From contig JAPQWV010001354.1 of assembly GCA_027422505.1 (NCBI GenBank), positions 29,864 to 93,863 of the forward strand: a stretch of 64,000 nt of DNA. Direction: 5' to 3'. The translations under genes were made by a program, and so were the position numbers. This document shows positions 23,550 through 34,155 of this stretch, in pieces. Every line of letters begins with the position of its first letter. The stretch's first letter is position 1. Origin of the DNA: Craterostigma plantagineum (taxonomy: Eukaryota > Streptophyta > Magnoliopsida > Lamiales > Linderniaceae). The notes under the pieces were generated by a model, which did no database searches, was not told the origin of the DNA, and worked only from the letters and a program-made list of their open reading frames with translations.

Positions 23550-24779
23550 ATGGTAAAATTTGAAGCTCGTGGAAGAAGAAGCTTAACCATTTTTTATTCA
23601 TTACGTTTTTGCTTAGTCTGTTTATTTAAATATTTCGTATATATAGATGCTTTAACGGTTGAGTTTGCGGTTGGCTGGGTTGTTTGCTTGCAATTATAAG
23701 TGGCGTGCTTTGTTACACAGCATTGAGCTGTATGTCGATGAAAATTGTATTGGATGGTCCATTTTTCGCCGATGAAATTGGTTGATGCTGTACTTTCAAA
23801 TCGGCGAACGTGGGCAGCTGAGCGCCGTGCTTGAATTAAGATTTGATTGATTGTAGAAGAGTTTTTGGCTTTTCATTGCTGATTCTTTTGATTACATAGG
23901 TGCGTTTGCAGCTAGATCCATTCCTAAGCGAGCTTACCGATATGTTCGAGCGAACCACTGAAAAGGGCTCTATTTGCGTTGCGTCACTCTGAAACACTGT
24001 GAGTTTTGCATATCAGAAGTTCTTGGTTCCTCTTCTTTTTGCCCTCTTGATATCTGTCTCTTACATGAGTACTGAATTGGCAAAAGTTGAGTTTGGTTTG
24101 AATTGATTCGATGTTATGGATCTTGCTTATGTAGCTTCCGACAAGTCCAAGGTGAAAAGGAACAAGATGAAGACGTCTGGGGAAACCATCGAGTACAAAT
24201 GTCTCGCAGAGCAACAGATGGCAAGGAAACCATTTCCACATTGGTGCGTACATCTTTTTTCTCTCTTCGTTTTCTTGTTGGCTTGATCTCTAGCATGAGA
24301 AATATGCTCCTTAAGGTCGACTTAGTGCGATTAGTCTAGCTAGACTGTAGTCTGTGAAACATCAATAAACTGATATCCTTGGAAGATAAAAAAAACACAT
24401 TCGATAAGCTGTCCCTGTCCTTATATTTGCTTCTATAATTGGTAAATGTCCCTGTCTTTGGGATGTTCTTGATACCTTGGCATTTTTAACCATTAGTATT
24501 GATGTTATATATAGAGTAAGCAACTCAGCAATTGCATCATTGATTTCCATCCCTTCAGATAATTTCTCCATTGATCAACTAATCAATGTTTGATTCCAAC
24601 GACAGGTCGGTTTGAAAGATCATCTACGCTTCCAATCGAGCTACGCTACGATTTTAAAAGCTCGGGTGACTGCCTTGAAGAAGAGGGAGCGAAAGGACAG
24701 GAGAAAAGCAGAGATTCAGGGAAACCATCCTCAAAATCAACTTGACTTATACTATGTTCCATGTTCATCACAATTTTAG
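23550..24779 (+). CDS. SRP14: Signal recognition particle 14 kDa subunit, with two frame-disrupting indels
   Basis: Four coding exons: 23550-23552 (only the ATG), 23900-23998, 24135-24243 and 24606-24779. The product begins MVRLQLDPFLSELTDMFER and ends after the basic TALKKRERKDRRKAE segment, as in SRP14, which with SRP9 forms the Alu domain that slows elongation on the cytosolic ribosome. Two lesions break the frame. In exon 2, TTGCG is present twice (23974-23983), adding five bases; with one copy the protein reads through to VTLKH. In exon 3 one base is missing near 24205 (TGTCTCGCAGAGCA should read CTCGNCAGAGCA), after which ATDGKETISTL resumes. The exon lengths agree with exactly these corrections. 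The gene is either a pseudogene copy or mis-assembled; splice sites are intact. Confidence 0.85.
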
Positions 24780-25304
24780 CCGTTCTCAGTTCACAACTTA
24801 CGGCTTGTGTATGGAATGCGGCCTAATCTTGGAATAGCTAACCATCAACGCCATTGTTCAGCAAATTTTCTCTGCAACTTCGCAAGAGTATACAAGGGAC
24901 ACTTTTCAGTGTCTTTACTATCATTGTGGTCATGACGTAATTATTGTAATTAGCGTGGTCATTATATAATTCCGCTTTCTTAACTTAATTGAGAAAATAC
25001 GTAGTTTTTTCACCAAATTAAGTTTTCAAAATATAATATCAAGAAAAGGGAAAAAAGAAAGTGATTTTTTTTTTCTCTTTTTTTGAAAATTACCACCGCT
25101 AGAAGTAGAAGCTGTCACGTGTAATAACGGAGGAGCTTGCCTTTGGGTGCCGCCGAGTGTCTGTCTTTTTAATGTGGTTTGAAAAAGTTACAGTTTTGAA
25201 CTTCAAAAGTAGCCCCAAACAGTTAAATAATACAATCCTTGTCTTCAAAGATTGATTTCTTGCAGAATTCAGAGTGTTGGTGCCAATCAAGAAGATAAAA
25301 GGTC
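24780..25304. other. SRP14 3' flank and promoter of the next gene
   Basis: Non-coding, with a polypyrimidine/poly-T stretch near 25060-25085. Nothing else is recognised. Confidence 0.45.
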
Positions 25305-25643
25305 ATGGAACTATGGCGGAAAATGGCTTTGCCTCTTAAGAGAGTTTGGATCGGCGTTTCTGCACTGGTTAAAGCTCGAAAGAACGGTTTGTCACATCTT
25401 TGGTTTTTTCTTTTGTTATAGGTGCAATTCTATCTCGTTGTGTGGAAAATGTACAATTTTTTTTGGAAAGATTCGACCTTTCAGCCCTTTGCATTTTCGA
25501 TTCTTAAAGGCGTCGGGCATTTGAAACTTCACAACGACGTAGAAACTTGTGAGTACGAGGATGTCCAAATCATGTGGGAAATGCTGCAGAGAACCACCAC
25601 CGAGACAGCCCAAGCTAAGCTCAATAAGCGAAGATGGTTCTAG
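25305..25643 (+). CDS. Conserved small plant protein of unknown function
   Basis: Two exons (25305-25386 and 25510-25643) join in phase to 71 residues. The N-terminus MELWRKMALPLKRVWIGVSA is amphipathic and basic. The second exon begins GVGHLKLHNDVETCEYEDVQ and continues IMWEMLQR. I recall small plant proteins with the same plan (a basic helix followed by LKLxxDVxTCxYEDVxxMWEML), with no assigned function. Relatives commonly continue with a FWR-type aromatic stretch after the last basic residues; here a TAG follows KRRWF, where the next bases (TAGAGG) differ by one from TGG AGG, so the C-terminus may be shortened. Function is unknown. Confidence 0.7.
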
Positions 25644-26206
25644 AGGAAGATTAATGAAAAGAAAGCATGCAACTTTGTAAGTATTGTACACATAATTTGT
25701 ATCCATGGCTTTTGGACCTATAATGTCCATACTACTTATGGGAATGTGTGTATTTATCATCTTTCTCTTAGTAATTGTAATATGGTCCAATTCAAAATGG
25801 TGGTATGATAATAATCAGGACGCCATATAAGTTGACCAAACACTTTTAATAATTAAACTCATCGTAGGACCCAGAAATAAGATATTCTTGCCTGTCTTTC
25901 GTACTTAATTGGAAGAATGATATTAATCTACAGACAAACACGGATTATTGGAAGAATGACATGTGAGGTGAGCCTAACTCAAAGATAAAGTGCTCGTCTT
26001 TCGTACTTAATTCTGTGCTTATTGAGGTCATAAAATAACCTTGCAACAGCAAAAAGATTGATTTAACGGCTGCCGTCAAAGGTGACGTTTTTAATATCCA
26101 TTTCGTGTCTTTCTGCGATTCCGTAGATTCGTTCAATCGACCAAAAGGCCGAGTCTTTGAAACAGAACAGATCTGATTAAAAACACTTTCTTCGTCTGCG
26201 ATTGAT
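25644..26206. other. Intergenic
   Basis: A TCGTACTTAATT motif occurs twice (about 25898 and 26001). No gene is recognised. Confidence 0.4.
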
Positions 26207-27017
26207 ATGCCAAGTGCTGTAGAAGAACCCCTTCTCTCTCGCGGGACGAAAAGGTAAGAGACCTCACAAAAGTGTCGGATAACAAACCATGTCCAAATTC
26301 TCAACAAAGTCAACCTCGACATACCCGTGGCAGCCATCGTCGGCGTCGTGGGCCCCACTGGCGGCGGAAAGTCAACGTTCTTGAAAGCCCTCAACCGCCT
26401 GTGGGAGCCCAACCCAAAAGCCGTCTTCTTAGACGGCGTAGACATCCGCGAAATCGACGTACTCAGCCTCCGCCGAAGGGTCGGAATGCTCTTTCAGCTT
26501 CCAACCCTCTTCGAAGGTTTTTCTGAGATGCCTAAAAATCCCTCCTTCGAATGAAATTCTTAATTCTTAGTTTGTTCGATAATATGAGATATATGGGCCG
26601 CAGTTGGCTGGAAAGAGCGAGAAGTTTACAAGCTTCTCGCCATGGCCGACCTCGACCCATCGTTCTTCGACAAGCCTGTTAGAGAATTATCGGTGGGCCA
26701 AGTCTGAGGTAAAGCTTCGACAGCAGCCATTTATTTGAGTTTGTAGTAGAATTTCGACATTTTTTCTTGGCTATTTTAAAGCAGGTTTTGTTGCTGGAAT
26801 GAGGCTGAAGGTCGAAAGGGAGATGACGATCGTCATAGTCTCTCACGCATTAGACAGATTTAGAGGATTGCCGACGTTGTTGAACCTCATCGCTTGTTTG
26901 AAGCGAGATATCCCATGTCGAGAGGGAGATTGTCGAGATTGTCGAAAGGTCGAAAGGGAGATTGTCGAGATTCTTGAACCTCATCGCTTGTTTGAAGCGA
27001 GATATCCCATGTCCTAA
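26207..27017 (+). pseudogene. STAR1: Decayed STAR1/ABCI17-type ABC-transporter ATPase
   Basis: The segment keeps, in order: a start-like MPSAVEEPLL, RDLTKVSDN, VQILNKVNLDIPV, Walker A (GPTGGGKST), KALNRLWEPN, DVLSLRRRVGMLFQLP, then after an intron EVYKLLAMADLDPSFF and the signature LSVGQ, and finally EILEPHRLFEARYPMS plus stop. These match STAR1/ABCI17, the nucleotide-binding half of a transporter linked to aluminium tolerance. It is broken: frame changes occur before RDLTK and before VQIL, the segment after LFEG (TVADN...) is missing, a TGA follows LSVGQV, and the Walker B/D-loop (LLDEPTSALDP) block is gone. Near the end about 40 bases (from TTGAACCTCATCGC, starting near 26880 and again near 26976) are duplicated. 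Confidence 0.85.
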
Positions 27018-27239
27018 GACATTCTGTTTTTTTTCTTTTGTTTTTGTTGTCTGATATTTTCTGTTTCTTTAACTTTGCTTTTGAAGCAAGTATTCCCTTG
27101 TGGCAAATTTTATACTCGCAGAATCCATGTTTCTGATGAATTCACGGCAACACTGTGACATTCTACAGCAATCCCATCTTTGATTTTAGTTACCATCCAC
27201 CGTGCTTATACGTAAAATCGTGCTAGCATGAAAATATCT

Positions 27240-27880
27240 TGAGATAATTTTAACTTGTCATACATAATAATCGAACCATCCCATGTATAAACTCGAGGAA
27301 GGACTTTCATTTGTTGGACATAATCTCATCATATAGTCGAACCACAAAAGGCCGGATTTTGAATCAACGATATACTCGATATAATTTGCCATTCGAGACA
27401 AATTTTCAGAATGTACGTGGAGTACCATGTTTTTCAACCACCATTTGAGAAACCCACTTAAGATCAATCCTTCGGGACAATTTTTATGAAATATATTATA
27501 TATCACATTCTCATCTTGACATTACTTTTGAATCGAAATATCGCCATCGCAGTTGATTTAAAAAGGGTCGGACTTGAATCAACTGTAATATATTTGCTCA
27601 CCATTGGGACATAAAGTCGAGAAGGGACACTTTCTTATTCGACATACTTTCATCATAGCTATTCGTCTTTCAAGAGTTGATTCACAAAAAGGCCGAATTT
27701 TAAATCAATAATATAAAAGGTACCCACTTTTGACATGATGTTCCGTCTTTCATTTGAAAGAGTAATATGATTCAATTTTTCAGCACGTAAGATGACTGAA
27801 TCAAATATTGCTATCACAGTTGATTTAAAAAGGGTCGGACAATCAACTGTAGAGCTCATGATAAGGACAAGTTAACAACG
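27240..27880. repeat. Diverged relatives of the downstream tandem repeat
   Basis: Segments such as AATCGAACCATCCCA, GTCGAGAAGGGACA, GATTCACAAAAAGGCCGAATTTT and TACCCAC occur in the same order as in the 290-bp array but with many substitutions and gaps. They look like the oldest, eroded copies. Confidence 0.6.
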
Positions 27881-29830
27881 TATCATACATACTAATCTTG
27901 GGTTGATTTGATTCATCAAGTAAATAATCGAACCATCCCAAAATTAGTAGTATAAAATCGAAGGGACTTTTTTTCGTTGGACATACTTTTACCATAGTTG
28001 ATTCACAAAAGACCAAATTTTGAATCAACTATGTAATCGGTACCCACCTCACCTCTGACATGTAAATGCTTTAAGCATTTAAGATTCCGAGAGATATCCG
28101 TCTTTCAACAATTAGATGCTTCAGATTTCACCAAGTATTGGGAGGCAAAAGCTTTCGAACTCAATTAAAACGCTTCATACATACTAATCTTAGGATGGTT
28201 CGAATCTCATCAAGTAAATAATCAAACCATCCCAAGATTAATATAATAGTATAAAATCGAGAAGGGACATTTTTTACTGGACATGTTGATTCACAAAAGG
28301 TCGAATTCGAATCAACTATGTAATCGCTATCCACATTTGACGCGTAAATGCTTTTCGCGTTTCAGATTCCGAGAGATATCCGTCTTTCAAGAGTTAGATG
28401 CTGTGATTTCACAAAATATTGGGACGCAAAAGCTTTCGAGCTCATTATACGGGACAAATTAAAACGCATCATACATACTAATCTTAGGATGATTTGAATC
28501 TCATCAAGTAAATAACAAAACCATCCCAAGATTAATAGTATAAAATCGAGAAGGGACATTTTTTACTGGACATGTTGATTCACAAAAGGTCGAATTCGAA
28601 TCAACTATGTAATCGCTACCCACATTTGACGTGTAAATGCTTTTCGCATTTCAGATTCCGAGAGATATCCGTCGTCTTTCAAGAGTTAGATGCTTCAGAT
28701 TTCACCAAATATTGGGACGCAAAAGCTTTCGAGCTCATTATACGGGACAAATTAAAACGCATCATACATACTAATCTTAGGATGATTTGAATCTCATCAA
28801 GTAAATAACAAAACCATCCCAAGATTAATAGTATAAAATCGAGAAGGGACATTTTTTACTGGACATGTTGATTCACAAAAGGTCGAATTCGAATCAACTA
28901 TGTAATCGCTACCCACATTTGACGTGTAAATGCTTTTCGCATTTCAGATTCTGAGAGATATCCGTCGTCTTTCAAGAGTTAGATGCTTCAGATTTCACCA
29001 AATATTGGGACGCAAAAGCTTTCGAGCTCATTATACGGGACAAATTAAAACGCATCATACATACTAATCTTAGGATGATTTGAATCTCATCAAGTAAATA
29101 ACAAAACCATCCCAAGATTAATAGTATAAAATCGAGAAGGGACATTTTTTTCTGGACATGTTGATTCACAAAAGGTCGAATTCGAATCAACTATGTAATC
29201 GCTACCCACATTTGACGTGTAAATGCTTTTCGCTTCCGAGAGATATCCGTCTTTCAAGAGTTAGATGCTGTATTTCACCAACTATTGGGACGTTTCGAGC
29301 TCATTATACGGGACAATTAAAACGCATCATACATACTAATCTTAGGATGGTTTGAATCTCATCAAGTAAATAATCAAAACATCCCAAGATTAATAGTATA
29401 AAATCGAGAAGGGACATTTTTTACTGGACATGTTGATTCACAAAAGGTCGAAGTCGAATCAACTATGTAATCGCTACCCACATTTGACGTGTAAATGCTT
29501 TTCGCATTTCAGATTCCGAGATATATCCGTCTTTCAAGAGTTAGATGTTGTGATTTCACCAAATATTGGGACGCAAAAGCTTTCGAGCTCATTATACGGG
29601 ACAAATTATAACGCATAATACATACTAATCTTAGGATGGTTTGAATCTCATCAAGTAAATAATCAAAACATCCCAAGATTAATAGTATACAATCGAGAAG
29701 GGACATTTTTTACTGGACATGTTGATTCACAAAAGGTCGAATTCGAATCAACTGTGTAATCGCTACCCACATTTGACGTGTAAATGCTTTTCGCATTTCA
29801 GATTCCGAGACATATCCGTCTTTTTTATGA
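27880..29830. repeat. Tandem array of about 290-bp units, seven copies
   Basis: The anchor GACATGTTGATTCAC begins at 28280, 28569, 28862, 29155, 29427 and 29716, giving periods of 289, 293, 293, 272 and 289 bp; a more diverged copy precedes them (GTTGATTCAC at 27998). Copies from 28280 on are nearly identical, those to the left increasingly diverged. Each unit contains GTTGATTC...GAATCAAC (28285-28316 in the first), able to form a hairpin. Short open frames recur on both strands, but the periods are not multiples of three, so coding is unlikely. It looks like a local satellite/minisatellite. Confidence 0.9.
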
Positions 29831-30136
29831 TTCAATTTTCACCACGTACAACGAACTGAATCAATAAAGGCAGGCAACAGCAAAACATCGGATAAATTTG
29901 CGCAATCAATCTCACTGAACCTACTATTGTTTTCCGCAGATCTTGAAGATCAATCAATTAACACATTCACTCACAGTCGTGGGACCCATAAGATAAGAGG
30001 AACATACGATTCACAATCCCATTGTCAATCACCAGATAAGAACGAACATCGATTCAACACATGCGAAAAATCAGATGAGAACGAACATAGGCTTCTAAAG
30101 CACATACCAAGGTTTCGTCTTTGATGCTACTTTCTG

Positions 30137-30417
30137 AAGGGACTGCGATCGCTATCAACACCGACGGATTCGACAGGAACGGAGAAGAAATTGAATGCGC
30201 ATATCTATCCGTAAAATTAGGGTTCTTCGGAAGGGACTGTGTTGGCTAGCAACACCGACGGATTGGATAGAACGGAGCAGAAATTGAAATCGCACGTCGA
30301 TTCGTAAACTTAGGGTTCTTCTGAAGGGACTGTGTTCGTTAGCAACACCGACGGATTGGACATGAACGGAGCAGAAATTGAAATCGCATGCCAATTCGTA
30401 AAATTAGGGTTCTTCCC
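30137..30417. repeat. Three tandem copies of a 93-bp unit
   Basis: Units start at about 30137, 30231 and 30323. Each contains AAGGGACTG, CAACACCGACGGATT, GAACGGAG.AGAAATTGAA and a terminal TTAGGGTTCTTC. They end near a minus-strand TATATATA (about 30468-30475), so they may lie in the transcribed leader of a minus-strand transcript, but no gene was recognised downstream. Confidence 0.8.
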
Positions 30418-31632
30418 TTCAGAACTTCGAAGATTGTGTGTAAATGGAGTCGTTTGATTGATGGATGTATATATAGGCGTTGTGTAATTCATACCGTTGG
30501 GTTAAAATTTGGTAAATCGACCGTTAATATATCCGTCAATCGATTCTTACCTTATATAATAGACAGTTGATTCTCTTAATTTTACGATTTAAATAATGGG
30601 CTTAAATAGTCTGAGAGCCCAACCCATTAAATGACAAAATTAATAATTATAGTTAAAAATTGACATTGAAGTTAATTACATAGAAGGATCACATTAGCCT
30701 TTGACCATGTCGATTCGAGGTAAAGTAAATCATTAAACAAATTTAGTTTTTTACTAAATAAATAAAAAAATCAGATACCCATTATTGCTCATAGGATCTT
30801 GCACAACGCACGCAATTCCCATTGCAGGCCTAAAACTAATCCTTCGTCTCTTTCCCCAAATTGAAATGCTCTTTCCCGAAAAACCGCTGTATTTAGCAGC
30901 TGAAGGTTTGGTGGTAACTTTTGTCTGATTCGACTGTTATAGGAAAAGGAATCGAACGGAGGAAAGGAAACTCTTGAAGGATTGTCCCAGCGTTTTATTG
31001 TTTCTCCTATAAATACCTGCGTTGTGCGGACCGTATTAACTGTAAGTTTATCTTTGGTAATAGTTATCGCAGATCTGTTGCTCTGTTGCTTGATTCTATG
31101 GTTAGTAAGTAAAGTATTTCCTTGTGTGGTGCTGCTCGTTGATCATTCGTAGTTTACAGAATTGGTTGATCACTAACTTGATTGGCATTAATCATTGGAC
31201 GAGTCGTGTTTTTTTGGAGTTCCGTGATCTGTTTCCCTACGATCAGAACTTTGTATAGCTCGATTCAATCCTTTTCTTATCGTTTGCCTCATTGTATTCG
31301 AAAATACCAATCTTCACGATACCTTTTTTTTCATAGAATTCGAAAGTCAGTCGCAATATTGTGATATCCAGCGAAACATCACTCTATTTTCCGTCCATAG
31401 GACCAAACTTTCTGAATTAACTGTCATCTGTCGACGCTTGATCAAAGGTTTGAGTGCCATCGTCAATTTCCTCTATTATTGCTCTTGTCAATATCCCAAA
31501 CGTTTAGGCTCGTCGATCGATGCCTCCCTTTTTGTATATCGCAACGCAAATTCCATCCTCCCAACAGATGCATTATTAAAATTTTGAATTTTATTGCAGG
31601 AACCTTTGCCTCAAGAACCTGAAGCTGAGCCC
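30418..31632. other. Intergenic, and leader of the small membrane-protein gene
   Basis: A plus-strand TATAAATA lies at about 31010. A leader intron probably ends at the TTATTGCAG acceptor at 31599. No coding sequence is recognised. Confidence 0.45.
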
Positions 31633-31944
31633 ATGGCTGTAGAGAACGCAGTAACGATAACTTCGCCCCACCGAAGATCACAGCCACAAACAGCGTTTTC
31701 TCAATCTTCGCCCAAGAGACAGTACTCGAGATTCGATGAGCTGGGAAGCTGTTCAACCCTCGTCCAAAGGCACCGTTTCCTTCTTACAGCGCTTGCACTT
31801 CTCGCATTTCTGTGCACCGTTTATCTCTACTTCGCCGTGACCCTCGGGTCGGGCGACTCGTGCTCGGGCTTTACGGGTCTTCGGAGATCAACTTGTCGTT
31901 TGGAGAAGGCAAGTGCAGCCAATGGGAAACTTAAATTCTACTAA
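31633..31944 (+). CDS. Small single-pass membrane protein, plant-conserved, unknown function
   Basis: A single coding exon of 103 residues starting at the first ATG after the TTGCAG acceptor at 31599. Residues 1-35 are polar and Ser/Pro/Gln-rich. RFDELGSCSTLVQRHRF then leads into a hydrophobic helix (about 53-71, LLTALALLAFLCTVYLYFAV), followed by GSGDSCSGFTGLRRSTCRLE with three cysteines and the end ASAANGKLKFY. I recall plant proteins with the same helix, cysteine loop and GKLKF end, but no function. It lies 300 bp upstream of, and on the same strand as, a GH28 gene, but appears to be a separate gene. Confidence 0.72.
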   Translation: MAVENAVTITSPHRRSQPQTAFSQSSPKRQYSRFDELGSCSTLVQRHRFLLTALALLAFLCTVYLYFAVTLGSGDSCSGFTGLRRSTCRLEKASAANGKLKFY

Positions 31945-32245
31945 CATCATCATATGGACTGTATCTTGATTCTTGATGTTATACCATTTATCTAGAGAAG
32001 AATATTTATGTAACATAAAATCATAAATTGTCACTTGTTATCTTTTGATCGGATTAAGCATCAAATTCCTAATGTATGCACACACTTTTATAAAGAAATA
32101 ATTTTTTTTTTGTAAATTATAGATTGAGGTCATTCGTACTCATAAGATCTGATGCGCCACTTTGAAGCGAACACTGAAAGCAATCAGCTTGGAATCAACT
32201 GAAGTAGATAACCATTCAATAAACTGCCGATCTGCTGTGGATCAG

Positions 32246-34155
32246 ATGCTCCGGCGACCGTTGCACCCGCCGTCGGCACCATCCCGCCGCACGCTCCTCG
32301 CCCTAATCTGGGCAGTTGGCTTCGTCCTCCTCATCGTATGGCAGAGATCGGCGGTGGACGGAGTATGGTGGGGCCCGTCTCCCCGGCCGGGGCTGCCCGT
32401 GCCCAGGCTCCGATCGGCCGTGTTCAACATCTCCGACTTCGGAGCGGTCGGAGACGGCAAGACCGTAAATACCAGGGCATTCGAGAGGGCAATTTTAGAA
32501 ATTCGCAGGCGCGGCGGCGGGCAGCTTAACGTGGAGCCGGGGAGGTGGCTGACGGCGCCGTTTAACCTCACGAATCATATGACTCTGTTCCTCGAGGCAG
32601 ACGCCGTTATACTTGGGATCGATGTGAGCTGCTGCATTTTTGCTTTATTTCTCTCGTTTTGTATTCATTGATGGAATTCTCACTGTGGTTACATCGCATC
32701 TTTAACTTTCTTCAAAGCTTTCTAAATGGTTAAGCTGCTATTCTTCATTGATTTGATAGAATGAGAACTTTTGGCCATTAATGCCTCCTTTGCCATCCTA
32801 CGGATATGGAAGAGAAAGGCCAGGGCCTCGATATGGTAGCTTGATCCATGGCCAGAACCTAAGAGATGTTGTAATAACAGGTGAAAGCAGAAATTCTTGA
32901 TATTGAGTTCGATTGAATCCATTACTATCAATATCTATCTCTGCTAATTGTTTCCATTACCCTTTCGATTCGAACAGGCCATAATGGCACGATCGACGGG
33001 CAAGGCCAGACATGGTGGACTAAGTATCGCAGCAAACTTCTGAACCACACGAGGGGCCCGCTCGTGCAGCTCATGTGGTCGAAGGACATTCGTATTTCCA
33101 ATGTTACCCTTCGTGATTCTCCGTTTTGGACACTTCATCCCTACGACTGTAAGAACGTCACCATAAGGAACGTCACTATATTAGCTCCTTTGGCCGGGGC
33201 ACCGAATACTGATGGCATCGACCCTGGCAAGTGTTTTTTCTTTAAATCGTAAACTGTGATGAAAGCTTTGCAGCTATTTTTCCATAGACATCAATCTGAA
33301 TTCTTCTGTGAAAATGTGTCACTTTCGACTGTATCTTCAGATTCGTGCGAAAATATGTTGATAGAGGACTGCTACGTAAGCGTGGGAGACGATGGGATTG
33401 CCATCAAAAGCGGGTGGGATCAGTATGGAATCGCCTATGCTCGGCCTTCGTCCAACATTCTCATACGTAATGTGATCGTTCGATCGATGATAAGGTGAGA
33501 GAACTCATACTTCATAGTACTCCAATTTAAGTTTGTTTCTCTGCATATTTGGGATCGATCTATAGCTGAGATGCTATACGAACGAACGATCATATGCAAA
33601 TTCGATTTTTTCGACGCCCTTAGTGCAGGAGTATCAATAGGCAGCGAAATGTCGGGCGGAGTCTCAAACATAACGGTGGAAAATCTCATCGTATGGAACT
33701 CAAAGAGGGGCGTAAGAATCAAGACAAGCCGAGGGCGGGGCGGTTACGTAAGGAACATAACCTACCGAAACCTAACCCTGGAAAACGTAAGGGTGGGAAT
33801 CGTAATAAAAACAGACTACGACGAACACCCCGACGAGGGCTTCAACCCTAACGCTCTTCCCCTAATCGAAAGCATAAGCTTCGATGGGATTCGAGGGCGT
33901 GGAGTTAGAATCCCGGTTCGTGCCTATGGCAGCCAAGAAATCCCAGTTAGGGATGTTACTTTCAGGGATATGATTGTTGGGATAACTTACAAGAAAAAAC
34001 GAATCTTTCAGTGCTCGTTCGTACAGGGACGGGCAGTTGGGAAGATTTTTCCTTCGCCTTGCGATAATCTCGACGTTTTCGACGAACGAGGGCGACTTGT
34101 AAGGTCGGCGGTTGTCCAGAATAGTAATGTGACTGATGGGGACTATGATTCTTGA
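32246..34155 (+). CDS. Membrane-anchored polygalacturonase-like GH28 protein
   Basis: Five exons join in phase: 32246-32623, 32760-32880, 32978-33226, 33341-33494 and 33624-34155, giving 477 residues. Residues about 15-32 form a hydrophobic signal anchor after a basic start (MLRRPLHPPSAPSRR), suggesting a type II protein of Golgi or wall. Clade features: FNISDFGAVGDGKTVNTRAF, WPLMPPLPSYGYGRERPGPR, GAPNTDGIDP, VGDDGIAIKSG, GSEMSGGVSN and RGVRIKTSRG. NTD, the DD pair and RIK are present, but the GHG box of classic polygalacturonases is replaced by GSEMSGG, as usual in this plant clade. The intron after exon 3 has a GC donor (CCTG/GCAAGT). The ATG at 32246 is the first in frame. Probable pectin-modifying enzyme; activity is unproven. 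Confidence 0.88.

Noticed and set aside
25416..25790. 124-codon minus-strand frame
   Set aside because: Antisense to the 71-residue gene and its intron; no motif.
28362..29706. Repeated 60-72-codon frames on both strands of the 290-bp array
   Set aside because: They recur only because the repeat recurs; periods of 289 and 293 bp are not multiples of three and no family resemblance exists.
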